DNA from: Parapristionchus giblindavisi
Lineage: Eukaryota > Nematoda > Chromadorea > Rhabditida > Diplogasteridae
Direction of reading: 5' to 3'
Length of the DNA stretch: 64,000 nucleotides
Assembly: GCA_943737045.1 (NCBI GenBank)
Contig: CALSFV010000229.1
Coordinates: 539,001-603,000, forward strand
The notes beneath the pieces are model-generated. The model had not been told where the DNA came from. It ran no database searches and was given only the letters and a program-made list of their open reading frames with translations. The position numbers and the translations under genes are program-made. Below are positions 35,364 to 46,535 of the stretch, piece after piece (position 1 is the stretch's first letter; each line of letters begins with the position of its first letter).

Positions 35364-35519
35364 CTATTAGAAGGCATATCAAACGAACTACATATACTCA
35401 TCCGCTCCCGTACTTATAAAGCGATACATGACTCCGCCCATTTTTTGTGAGCCTTATTTATATATCGATGCTGACCCCGCCCATTTAACTTCGCGGGCTT
35501 AGACACTGATTTCAAACAT

Positions 35520-36419
35520 TAACAACCCCAAATTCTTTATTTATTCGGAAAACGAGTTCCAATACGCTGGCAGAGCGCGGACGTCGGAGCTTGACGGCGT
35601 CACTCTTCTGAAGAACACCTCGAGCAGACGATCAACTACGAGGACGACGAGCTTCGAAGACGACACTGACGATTTGTCCTGCAAAACAGCAAATTACGAG
35701 ATTCAACGATTAGAGCTTTGCGAACTATGAATAAAACTTTTGATTCTGTCAACGAAACAGATCGGTGAGCAGTGAAGAGGACGTTGGCAAAGGCAAAGGC
35801 AATAACGTAACGAAGATGAAGTATATTCTAACAGAGGTTATGTTCAAAAGTCATGAAAAAATATTGGCAAAATCTCCACAACATTTTCGTCTTTTCGCGA
35901 CTTGAACATAACATTTCAGGAAACAAAATACAAGGAAGACTCGTACCTTCAAAGAAGTTTCAGGTCCCCGAGTCCACCCACCATCTGATGTCATCTAGGC
36001 AGTGACGACAACTTTCTAGACGAACTTGCACCTCGGTCATGACGATGTGCAACGACGATTCGGCCTGTAGAATGAGAAATTGAAAGGTTTGATCTTCCCG
36101 TCAAAGGTCATGTTTCAGAGAAGAGAACCAAGTCAAGCACCATACCTTGTACGGATTTGCACAAATGACGTCATCTTAGTAGATTTCGTCATCTACGGCG
36201 GTGGCGATAGGTGTCGTGTTCACCTCTGAAATGATTTAAATGATTATGCATAAACAAATTGAGACCACTCTCCACACTGGCAACACTCTCTCGTGGGCCA
36301 AAGGACAGTCGTGGGCAGAGTGTAGTAAATACAATTAAGGATAGGAAGCTTAACTTTTTCAGCTTTGACATGTTACCGTAATCATTATTGATTTTTATAC
36401 ACTCTTTCTGTTTCTGCAT
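35520..36419 (-). pseudogene. Third, 5'-truncated copy of the spliced-looking unit
   Basis: This copy lost its 5' part at the tandem-duplication junction (36347/36348). There the frame ending LSFLSLIVFTTLCPRLSF is fused to unrelated sequence coding QKQKECIKINNDYGN. The exon B and C equivalents and the poly(A) signal remain. Confidence 0.45.
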
Positions 36420-36628
36420 GAATAAATATCGAAAACCATTGATAGTGCATTACATAAACCGCATTTTAGAATATTTTTACAATTTTAGGGAAAGAAAGTT
36501 AGTTTGCGATTCATGATCATTCTATGGGACCTCTGGTATACTCCACGTTAGCATAGGGAGAGCGTTAATGCAGCAAGAAAAAAATGGCAAAAAGAGACAG
36601 AGAGCTGTTGGGCGATGTCTGCTTTTGC

Positions 36629-36713
36629 TAAACCTTCAAGGGGAATCGAACTTCCCTGTCGACCAACATATCGGATTGACGGTTCGACCCACTATCCACT
36701 AGACCGTGGGTCC
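36629..36713 (-). other. tRNA-like sequence, copy 3
   Basis: Tandem-duplicated copy of 35279-35363. One substitution (CCGTGGGTCC in place of CCATGGGTCC) lies just before the A box. It is otherwise the same pol III-like promoter sequence. Confidence 0.4.
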
Positions 36714-36869
36714 CTATTAGAAGGCATATCAAACGAACTACATATACTCATCCGCTCCCGTACTTATAAAGCGATACATGACTCCGCCCATTTTTGTGAG
36801 CCTTATTTATATATCGATGCTGACCCCGCCCATTTAACTTCGCGGGCTTAGACACTGATTTCAAACATT

Positions 36870-37816
36870 AACAACCCCAAATTCTTTATTTATTCGGAAA
36901 ACGAGTTCCAATACGCTGGCAGAGCGCGGACGTCGGAGCTTGACGGCGTCACTCTTCTGAAGAACACCTCGAGCAGACGATCAACTACGAGGACGACGAG
37001 CTTCGAAGACGACACTGACGATTTGTCCTGCAAAACAGCAAATTACGAGATTCAGCGATTAGAGCTTTGCGAACTATGAATAAAACTTTTGATTCTGTCA
37101 ACGAAACAGATCGGTGAGCAGTGAAGAGGACGTTGGCAAAGGCAAAGGCAATAACGTAACGAAGATGAAGTATATTCTAACAGAGGTTATGTTCAAAAGT
37201 CATGAAAAAATATTGGCAAAATCTCCACAACATTTTCGTCTTTTCGCGACTTGAACATAACATTTCAGGAAACAAAATACAAGGAAGACTCGTACCTTCA
37301 AAGAAGTTTCAGGTCCCCGAGTCCACCCACCATCTGATGTCATCTAGGCAGTGACGACAACTTTCTAGACGAACTTGCACCTCGGTCATGACGATGTGCA
37401 ACGACGATTCGGCCTGTAGAATGAGAAATTGAAAGGTTTGATCTTCCCGTCAAAGGTCATGTTTCAGAGAAGAGAACCAAGTCAAGCACCATACCTTGTA
37501 CGGATTTGCACAAATGACGTCATCTTAGTAGATTTCGTCATCTACGGCGGTGGCGATAGGTGTCGTGTTCACCTCTGAAATGATTTAAATGATTATGCAT
37601 AAACAAATTGAGACCACTCTCCACACTGGCAACACTCTCTCGTGGACCAAAGGACAGTCGTGGGCAGAGTGTAGTAAATACAATTAAGGATAGGAAGGAC
37701 AAATTGCGCACATCGTCTGAGACCGTATCCATGGCGTAAGGCGTAAAAGTTGACATAAAGTCTACGTCTACGCTCGTGACGTCACGTTTATCGAAAAATT
37801 GTTTGTAACGCTGCAT
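36870..37816 (-). other. Second copy of the spliced-looking unit
   Basis: Inverted copy of 31732-32680 with the same start, donor, acceptor and poly(A) signals preserved. The 92-codon frame (minus strand 37816-37538) appears identical in its translation to the copy at 31732-32010. It lies in the right arm, inside the 1350-bp tandem duplication plus flanking sequence. Confidence 0.4.
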
Positions 37817-38786
37817 GGATACGACCTCCGAATTATTATTTTAATGCGGAGCAGAAGAATATGAATAAAGTTGAGAGATGGTTAGAAGAGAGAGAGAAAT
37901 ACAACATAAACAGAGAGACGCAATATATCAAGATATAGACGCACAAAAGGATGGTAGGCTCACTTCCCTTACTTCCATCTCTCTCATAAACATTATCGAT
38001 TGATGGTCTACTCTCTTCCTTAGTGATAGATTGGTATGATAATGGATGTAAGAGAGATAGAGTGGAAGAGATAGAAAAGAAAAGTGACTGATTATAAACG
38101 AACGACTGAAAATCCATACATAGATGAGCTTTGAACAGGAGAAATTGAAATGGATGATCGAAAACTGCAAATGAAGGAAACAAAGTGAGGACACGAAGTA
38201 TGTATATGATTTTGGATCATTTGCAAATGGGAATACAATAGAAGGTCTAGATAACAACAACGATAAGATATGGAAATGACAAAAAGACAAATCCACAATT
38301 GATTGGTGACGAGGCCAGATATATCCATATTTACGATAGATAAAGGTAGAGTGATGGAGGAAGATAGGAGCGCAGGGAACTACAGAGATAGGTACTTAAA
38401 GAGGAAGAAGGAGAGGGCAAATTAACTACGAAAGTAACATAAAAAAGCATAGTGAAACGTGTTGATAAATGAAAATGGCGGGAAAATCAGACAGAGAAGG
38501 CAAGGAACAGCCAGCCAAAGAAAGATACATAAGACGATTCATCGATCGATGTATGAGAGACGATATGACTGATCTACCACTCCGTCTCCATCTCTATCAC
38601 TCATTGTCTTTCTTTTCAGCAGATGTCAGTCGCGGCTATATTTCAGGATACATGCAAATAAGAGACAAGCAAAAAGAGAGGAAGGTGCTAATCAATCTAA
38701 AATGACAACGGATACGCATAGAAAAAATAAATCTAAAATACAACTATAAAAGATGGCCCGTGTCCGTGCCCGTCATTTAGGGACAC

Positions 38787-39590
38787 CCGAGACAGTTTAA
38801 ACTCTTTTCTTAATTTTTTTCTTTAAATAAAATTTACCGTTTTTATTAAATGATGTATTCTAATTTCTTGTCGTATCCGAATTAAATTGATAGAATATCA
38901 AATTTCTAAATATATATCATTTTTTTTTAAATCTAGCACTGTGATATTTTTATCTTCACGGTAAGATATTTCGGAGATTTATTTTTTTGACTGATTATTT
39001 ACCTATTTCAAATATCCTCTAAAGGTTTAGAAGATTGTCTCGTCTGTACTCTTATAGGTTCTCTTTGTGGGGCTTCTATTTGGGATATTACCCAGACCTC
39101 ATTTCATTTCCTTCTCTCTCTCATGGGAGATTATTCGATATACTTAATTACATATTTAATTACTCCCCATAACTTCCGCCTGGTGAGAAATATTATATTA
39201 TGCGTACCTCGCAATGTCAGTTGTCAGTAGCGTTTTATTTTCACTTGCCATTCGAACTGTTCAAAAACATAGCAAAACTATAGAAAAACATAATGGAGAA
39301 ATGAAATTTTATGCCATCCATTTATTTAAAACTATTTCCTCTTTCATGACATTATTAATAATTTTTAAAAATAATTTCAGTATCACTGAAAAATTCCAAA
39401 TTAAAAATTTGATATCTACATAATACCGCTGTCATTCCGAACAATCTATGTATATGCAGTATTGCTGGTAACTGCAGCACCCTTCCATTACCGTGTTCGT
39501 TCCCATTAATAAATATTCTGGCTTGATCGCGTATATGTACATTTTACCTCAATGGCGTTTTTCATTCTAATCAATCGACATTCAGTGTTG
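38787..39590. other. AT-rich intergenic sequence
   Basis: No gene or clear repeat seen. The right end (from about 39470) contains degenerate forerunners of the 61-bp minisatellite unit. Confidence 0.5.
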
Positions 39591-39597
39591 CTCATTT

Positions 39598-40560
39598 CTA
39601 CAGTACCCTTCAATTACCGTAATCGTTCCCATCAATCGATATTCAGGGTTGTTCATTTCTACAGTACCCATCAATTACCGTAATCATTCCAATCCATCGA
39701 CATTCAGGGTTGCTCATTTCTACAGTACCCATCAATTACCGTAATCATTCCAATCCATCGACATTCAGGGTTGCTCATTTCTACAGTACCCTTCAATTAC
39801 CGTAATCGTTCCCATCAATCGATATTCAGGGTTGCTCATTTCTACAGTACCCTTCAATTACCGTAATCGTTCCCATCAATCGATATTCAGGGTTGCTCAT
39901 TTCTACAGTACCCATCAATTACCGTAATCATTCCAATCCATCGACATTCAGGGTTGCTCATTTCTACAGTACCCTTCAATTACCGTAATCGTTCCCATCA
40001 ATCGATATTCAGGGTTGCTCATTTCTACAGTACCCATCAATTACCGTAATCATTCCAATCCATCGACATTCAGGGTTGCTCATTTCTACAGTACCCATCA
40101 ATTACCGTAATCATTCCAATCCATCGACATTCAGGGTTGCTCATTTCTACAGTACCCTTCAATTACCGTAATCGTTCCCATCAATCGATATTCAGGGTTG
40201 CTCATTTCTATAGTACCCATCAATTACCGTAATCATTCCAATCCATCGACATTCAGGGTTGCTCATTTCACAGTACCCATCAATTACCGTAATCATTCCA
40301 ATCCATCGACATTCAGGGTTGCTCATTTCTACAGTACCCTTCAATTACCGTAATCGTTCCCATCAATCGATATTCAGTGTTGCTCATTTCTACAGTACCC
40401 ATCAATTACCGTAATCATTCCAATCCATCGACATTCAGGGTTGCTCATTTCTACAGTACCCATCAATTACCGTAATCGTTCCCATCAATCGATATTCAGG
40501 GTTGCTCATTTCTACAGTACCCATCAATTACCGTAATCGTTCCCTTCAATCGATCCATTG
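39598..40560. repeat. 61-bp minisatellite, about 16 units
   Basis: Units start CTACAGTACCC at 39598 and every 61 bp to 40512 (one unit at 40269 is 60 bp). Two variants are interspersed: one with CCCATCAATTACCGTAATCA and TCCATCGACATTC, the other with CCCTTCAATTACCGTAATCG and ATCAATCGATATTC. Every unit contains one TACAGTA and one TACCGTA motif. There are no unique spacers, so it is a minisatellite and not a CRISPR array. Confidence 0.95.
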
Positions 40561-43190
40561 AACATCCGTTAAACGTGCCAATTAGCACTTGTTATTGTGA
40601 AGAGTCAAGGTCTTCTTCTTCTCCGATAGGACACAATACATTTCGAGTGGTGACACCCTCTAGAGGACGGTCAGACACTAGAGCTCTATTAGAGCTCAAG
40701 TGATCGGGATTGGAGCTCTGTTAAAGCTCAATGATCATTCGATCAATAAGATCTAGACAGATGATCAATCGATATCTATCTGAAATTGCGATAAATATAA
40801 TACAAAGCTCATCATAAGACGCGTTTTTTATTGAAGCACTCTCGATTATTATACTGTCTAGTTATGAATTTCTTTATCAATCAATATTTGATCCATAGAT
40901 CATTTTACCCCCTCTTTGTCTGTAGTCTCCCTCATAATTGCGTATTCAATCATTCTGAGAACCGGATCACTTTCTTATTTTTAAATTAGGTATTTCGAAT
41001 CGCCTTTCCACAATCTTGATATGAATTTCAATAATCGTTCCACTCTTATCGATCTTCTCATAACCATGGCGCCATCATAAAAAAAAGAAGTCTTTCAAAG
41101 TTATGAATGGGCGACGTTTACTAATCGTTTAGATCGCAATAAGATAGCGTACCGTTTCTAATGTCTTTCATTAAAGAAGCTCCCAATTTTCAAGCTGCTG
41201 GAACTTTTACAGGCTAGCCCGATTTGAGCCATCTAAATCAGTTTCGTTATTTGTGCATTTTTCATAGTTTTCCAAAAAAAATTTTTGGCCGATTTACTTC
41301 ACATCGTAGAAATGAATCAATAATATTTTTTTGTTTCCCGAAGAATCATTCGATTGAAAATTAAACGAATTTGCATGCCCGTAGCTAGTAGTAGTATCCG
41401 TATTCTGAAAAAAAATTCAAGACCGCTTTATATATTTATCGACTCCACAAGGCGAACAGATACAAATATGTTTCAAGTGATGATAACTGATGTAAAATGT
41501 CTGGTAACTGTCATCAATAAAACAAATATATAATTTTTGTATTTTATGTAAAATTAAAATAGAATTAGATCATAATGGACAAATGTACTCATAGAATTGG
41601 TATTGCTAAATGAATTGTAGTCGACAGAATATCTGCATTGAGCACTCGTTCTTTAAACTTATTCCACGAGCTAATTCGAAACTCTCCACTTTGACCACTC
41701 TCTCTCTCGCTTTCTTTGTCTGCGAGAGAATGTTGCTAATGAGGAGGTAAAATTCATATGCATCTAAAAATCGGGAGAACACAATGCGGTATGTTGAATG
41801 AAATTCAATACTCCTTGAGAGCTAGATTATCCCATTCAGTAGTTCGATGATCTTTTACTTGGTCTGACCAAGCTTTCTTCCTCCTCCCTCTCCTTCTCCC
41901 CTCCCTCCTCCTCCTCCCTCAACTCCCCCCCCTCTCCCTCCCCCTCTCCTTCTTCTCCTCCTCTATCCTACCCTCCCTCTCACTCGCTCACCCTTCCATT
42001 TATTTCACCACAGTCTCGGCCAACATTTCCGAGGTGAGTTCATTCTATTCACTTATTCTCTCCCTCTCCCTCTCCTTCTCTCTCCCTCTCCCTCACCCTC
42101 CCACCTTCCCAAAGTGCTCTCGAACAATCTTACAGTGGTGGTAAAGGCAAGGGGAAGAAGACATCAAAAGGAGAGGGAGAGGGAGAGGAGGGGAATAAGG
42201 AGAGGGAGAGAGGTACCCCCTTAATTTTATAGACGTACCTCTCCCCTCCACATAGGTGAACAGTAGTAAAATCTTCTCTTATCTTTCTCCGTTATCTTCT
42301 CTCACAGATAGTCGACCAATTGTAGTATAGTAAAATTAAGTGGGGGATAGTTGTGATCTTTGATCTTTGATCTTCGATATCTACCGTAACCACCCTTACA
42401 TAGTTTACCGTAATCAAACTTCCATCATTCCGGCAGACCGTAGCATTGATTCATTAATCTTTGGCTCTTATGAAATTAAGTTTTCAAGACTACCGTATTC
42501 TCACATGATCTTTGATCTTTCCTTTCTACCGTATCATAAATTGATCTTTGATCTATCTTACCGTAATCCCGTTATCAGTCGTGGTGGGACCTAATGGAGG
42601 GAAATCTCCTCAGATATGTGGTCATAACGCTTGAACGATCACTTGAGGTTATCCACTAGTCAGAGTGCATCATCCCCCCTCTGAATCTCTCCATTTCCCA
42701 TACTCTCTCGTCCATTCTCTATCTGTCTCATGCTCTCCGTGATTCGCCTACTCTCTCGCCCTTTCTCCCCCTCTCTCTTCCTCACTCTCCCTCTCCCTCT
42801 CCCCCTATCTCTCTCTCTCCCTCACTCTCCCTCTCTCCCTCTCTCTCTCTCCCTCTCTCCCTCTCTCCCCTCCTCTTCGTGAGCGATCTTAATGCTCAAA
42901 TGAGCGGAAATAAGACGATGACCAAATTAGGAAAGAGAGAGAGAGAAAGATGAAATTAGATCACGTTTTAGTCCAATATTGCTGATCACCTTATTGATTT
43001 ATCGATTTTTCTCCTGAATCAATCAATATCCTCGGGGATACTGTAGGCGATCAATAGTAGTCTATCGTACTTCCCTTGTTATAATGTATACACTATGATC
43101 ATTCTGGTTATGTTTCTCTCTCTCTCAATCTATCTTTATACTGTATGTACATTCTCTAACACATAGGCGCAAATTTGGCCCATTACCTCT
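40561..43190. other. Intergenic region with CT-rich tracts
   Basis: No gene I can support. CT/CCT-rich stretches lie at 41875-41990, 42050-42110 and 42700-42880, with TTTGATC-type heptads at 42354-42375 and 42505-42550. A possible member of the TTAA-type MITE group (CTCTCTCGCTTTCTTTGTCT with GCGAGAGAA) lies near 41640-41755. Confidence 0.5.
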
Positions 43191-43192
43191 CC

Positions 43193-43239
<47 letters not shown>

Positions 43240-43305
43240 ATCTCTCTCCCTCTCTCTCTCTCCTTCTCCCCCCCTCTCTCTCTCACTCTCTCCCCTGATC
43301 AAAAA
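43190..43305. repeat. CT microsatellite
   Basis: A (CT)n run with C-rich interruptions. The Ser/Leu frame across it is an artefact. Confidence 0.95.
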
Positions 43306-44176
43306 GTGGGCGTGTCCCTCCACCAATTCACCTCCTCCTCCATACCTGCCCCTGTGTGTCTCCACCCTATTCATTCATTCAACGCCTGACCACAATATGG
43401 TCGGTCGAGTGCTACCGTAACCCGACCATCACCACTTCCCGGTTCCGGCTCCCGGATCACCGAACCGGTTGTCTCCGCCCACTTTGGGCTAACAATAGGC
43501 AGTGTGTAACCGTCGGCCATCCGATCTGGTATCGTCTTTCGCCTATTCACCTCGGAGTCAACAGTGAGTGCGCAAGCTCGAACAATCGGGCGCTATTCAT
43601 GTTCCGCACAGTGTGTAACAGTGTGCTCATTCCTGAGGGCCTCTCAAATTTCAGGGAATCCTCTATTCTTTCTTCGTCTTATTCATCTTGTTTCTTCGTG
43701 AGCATTGACCATTGACTGAGCAGAGCAGACTCGAGAGCGGTTGCCTGATGGACGAGGAACAATCGTATGAGGTACGGTAGGAGGATTCCATCGATTGGGG
43801 TACGGTAGGTATAGCTATGGCTAAACCCATCTCTTCACTAGTAATGTTAACAAGTAAGCAATCTGTTTCTATATTATGTTTTGGGAGATCTGCGCTCGAT
43901 CATTTTATTTTAATATTTTTTATCTACTCAATATATAGAAAGATATATCGTATTGGAATTGTGAAAGGGATTGTAAAAACCACGCTATGGTTATTGCAAT
44001 ACAATGATCTTTATCAACAACTGAAGCATGGTTGCCACTAAATAACTAATTAGTCTGGACTTGCTATGGTTTGCAGTGCCGGAAATAGCACAACTTTTTA
44101 CTTTCTAGTTTACTACTACGACATCACAATTTACTAACATGTTGTCCATCTGTCTGGCTATACACATCTACCTATC

Positions 44177-44222
<46 letters not shown>

Positions 44223-45039
44223 TCAATCTATCCATATATTCCCATATCTCAGTCTATATATCCCCTTCTCATCATCTTCTTCATCTCTATCACTCATCAC
44301 CAAGGCAACACAATCTCTTCTCATACCCTCACATAGTCTTGATACGGGAGTAGGAAGGCCCTCACTCCTCTCTCTTCTCTTCTCATCTATACTTCTGCAT
44401 CATTAGTTTATACATCGGATTGTCAGACCACTTTTGGGATCTAAGATTTAGTACTTACCGTAAGTTTAATACTAATTATTCATACTTACCGTAAGTTTAA
44501 TGCTAAGAATCATTGATACGTGAGGGAGAATGAGCGCCTTTTCTATTCTCTCTTCTTCATCCTTCTTGAATGCATCAGAGTGATGTGAGAGCACTAGAGT
44601 CACAAGGGCGTTTTATTTAAGGTAAATCGATAAATAGCGTAAGTCAGTGGTATTTAACCGTTCAGTACTAATTATCCCATCCTTTCCCTTTATGTCTGCA
44701 TCGATTGGGTCCATTACGTTACCATTAATTCCATGAGACAGGAGGTCACCTACCTTAACCCTAAGTCCGTTACCGTAGATAGCAAGTCCATGGACTTATC
44801 CCCCTCCCCAATATCACTACTTAACCCTAATAGTAAGTCCACGACCTTATCACATAATTCATTCTCCTCATTCCCCTATTCGACGACCTTATCCCTAAGT
44901 ATGCTACCTTGGCCACTAAGTCCTCCGCCCTATCGGTCCTAAGGCCGAAGAGAGCCTTCTGTTGACAGTACGCATACATGTAATTGTCATGGAGTCGCTC
45001 TCTTCAGACTTACACGAGACCCGTGGCTGCCCTTATAAA
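43306..45039. other. Intergenic region with GC-rich block at 43390-43640
   Basis: The block 43390-43640 is richer in CG and less repetitive than its surroundings and is followed by an exon-like ATG (43748-43771, then GTACGGTAGG). I found no downstream exon to join to it, so no gene is called. A (CT)n run lies at 44178-44232. Confidence 0.35.
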
Positions 45040-45205
45040 ATCTTAACATAACTCCTAAGTCTTAACTTTATTAATCTTAACTTAACTCCTAAGTCTTAAC
45101 TTTATCAATCTTAACTTAGTTCCTAAGTCTTAACTTTATCAATCTTAACTTAGTTCCTAAGTCTTAACTTTATCAATCTTAACTTAACTCCTAAGTCATT
45201 ACTCA
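45040..45205. repeat. 34-bp minisatellite
   Basis: About five copies of a 34-bp unit, CCTAAGTCTTAACTTTATCA followed by ATCTTAACTTAGTT, with C/T variation at the last positions. Confidence 0.9.
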
Positions 45206-45569
45206 GCTCTTTAAGTCATAAATTCTTAGTTCTAATGATAAGTCTGCACCTTCAAATTTACGTTCTCTTCATGCTCGGTATCATTTATTTAATTATTTAT
45301 CATTAAAGATAAACACGGGAGGTGAACGTGATCTTTGTGTTGTTGGTTTGAACCATTTCCCTGAGATATTTCTGCTTCAACCAGAGATCTATTTATTTTA
45401 TTATATTTTATCATACATAAACTTCTATTGAAAGATTGAAATATCGTAAAAAATTTTAAAAGTGTATTCATGAATCAATCCAATCTCTTCGAATATTATT
45501 ATTCTCCCTCCATTGAAACTTCCAATACACTCACGCACTCACACCATACTTAGACATTCTCGAATCACT

Positions 45570-45580
45570 TCTTCTACCTC

Positions 45581-45653
<73 letters not shown>

Positions 45654-45930
45654 GTCTCTGTCTCTCCCTTTCTCTCCCTCTCCCTCACGCCTCTTACACT
45701 TTCCTGTCTCTACATTCATTCACTCACTCCCGTATACATACATTGCACATACAATACAATGCATAACATTCTGAGGAGGTTGAGAGGTGAGGGAGAGGGA
45801 GAGGGAGAGAGAGGTAGAAGGAGAGGGAGAGGGATAGAGAGGTAGAAGGAGAGGGAGAGGTAGAGAGAGGAAGGTGGAGAGGGAGAGGGGGGAGCGAGAG
45901 AGAATAAGGAGAGGGAGAAGACTAGACCAT
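45570..45930. repeat. CT tract and adjoining GA tract
   Basis: A (CT)n stretch at 45575-45680 is followed at 45780-45925 by a GAGAGG-rich stretch. Together they form a loose pyrimidine/purine inverted pair. Non-coding. Confidence 0.85.
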
Positions 45931-46059
45931 GAAATAACTTAGATGGTCTGTGTGAGTGAATAAGCTCTAGATCTCTAAGTAAAGGGCATTATTACGTGAA
46001 TCAACCAGTTCTCAGATTAGACTACCTTAACGATAGAACTAAAGGTAAAGGCAAGTCCA

Positions 46060-46092
46060 GTTATTCAAGGCACACGAAGTCCTGCGGGAGAT
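46060..46092. repeat. 33-bp block shared with 51363-51395
   Basis: TTATTCAAGGCACACGAAGT followed by CCTGCGGGAGAT occurs here and at 51363-51395 in the same orientation, both followed by related sequence. It is probably an end of an unclassified repeat family; a shorter match (TTATTCAAGGCACAC) is at about 16525. Confidence 0.6.
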
Positions 46093-46399
46093 GACAGGCG
46101 TGTGATTTTAAGTTACGACCACGAGATAATTCAAAACTCTGGCACGAAGAAGTGATGCTTTATTCAAATTCTCCTCGTTTCGCACACTCTCTCGTCTCGT
46201 TTTCTTTTTTTTTGTTGTGATTTTTAGACACATTATAGACCCAGAATGGAGTTTACTTGTTTTTGTCAGATATTCTGTAAAATTCTCCATTTCGCCGGTA
46301 ATGAGTAGAGAAAAACGCTTAGAACTGTAAAAGATTTCGAAACGCTTTAAGGGACACAACAGATTTATGACTCATCTCTACACTCAATTGATATTTTAT

Positions 46400-46535
46400 T
46401 TCGGAAGCCAGATAGACGAGAGAGAGAGCGAGCGAGAGCAAGAGCGAGAGAGAGATAAGAGAGAGCGGAGGAGAGGGGAGAGAGAGACAGGAGAGAAGAT
46501 AAAGAGAGAGAGATGAGAAAGAGAGAGAGCATTGT
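46400..46535. repeat. GA-rich tract
   Basis: GAGAGAGCGAGCGAGAGC-type sequence. Low complexity only. Confidence 0.9.

Larger units (their letters stand above)
34998..37697. repeat. 1350-bp tandem duplication in the right arm
   Basis: Two head-to-tail units, 34998-36347 and 36348-37697, each starting GCTTAACTTTTTCAGC and ending GGATAGGAAG. The junction shows only one shared base. The units differ by a handful of substitutions and one missing T (near 36796). The left arm has a single unit, so the duplication postdates the inversion or was lost from the other arm. Confidence 0.9.
29005..38786. repeat. 9.8-kb inverted duplication
   Basis: The left arm (29005 to about 33630) and right arm (about 34570-38786) are inverted copies, starting GTGTCCCTAAATGACGG and ending with its complement. 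Without later rearrangements each arm is about 2.8 kb: the left arm gained a 1747-bp hAT-type element plus its 8-bp duplication, and the right arm gained a 1350-bp tandem duplication. Differences between arms are few in the parts I compared by eye, which points to recent formation or ongoing gene conversion. No transposase is recognisable and I found no target duplication. Confidence 0.88.

Noticed and set aside
39598..40560. CRISPR-like periodicity of 61 bp
   Set aside because: Units are contiguous without unique spacers, and the DNA is clearly from a nematode.
42020..42220. Exon-like pieces with TTTCCGAG|GTGAGT and CTTACAG|TGGTGGTAAAGG
   Set aside because: The second piece runs into a GA-rich repeat, no start or further exon fits, so no gene could be supported.
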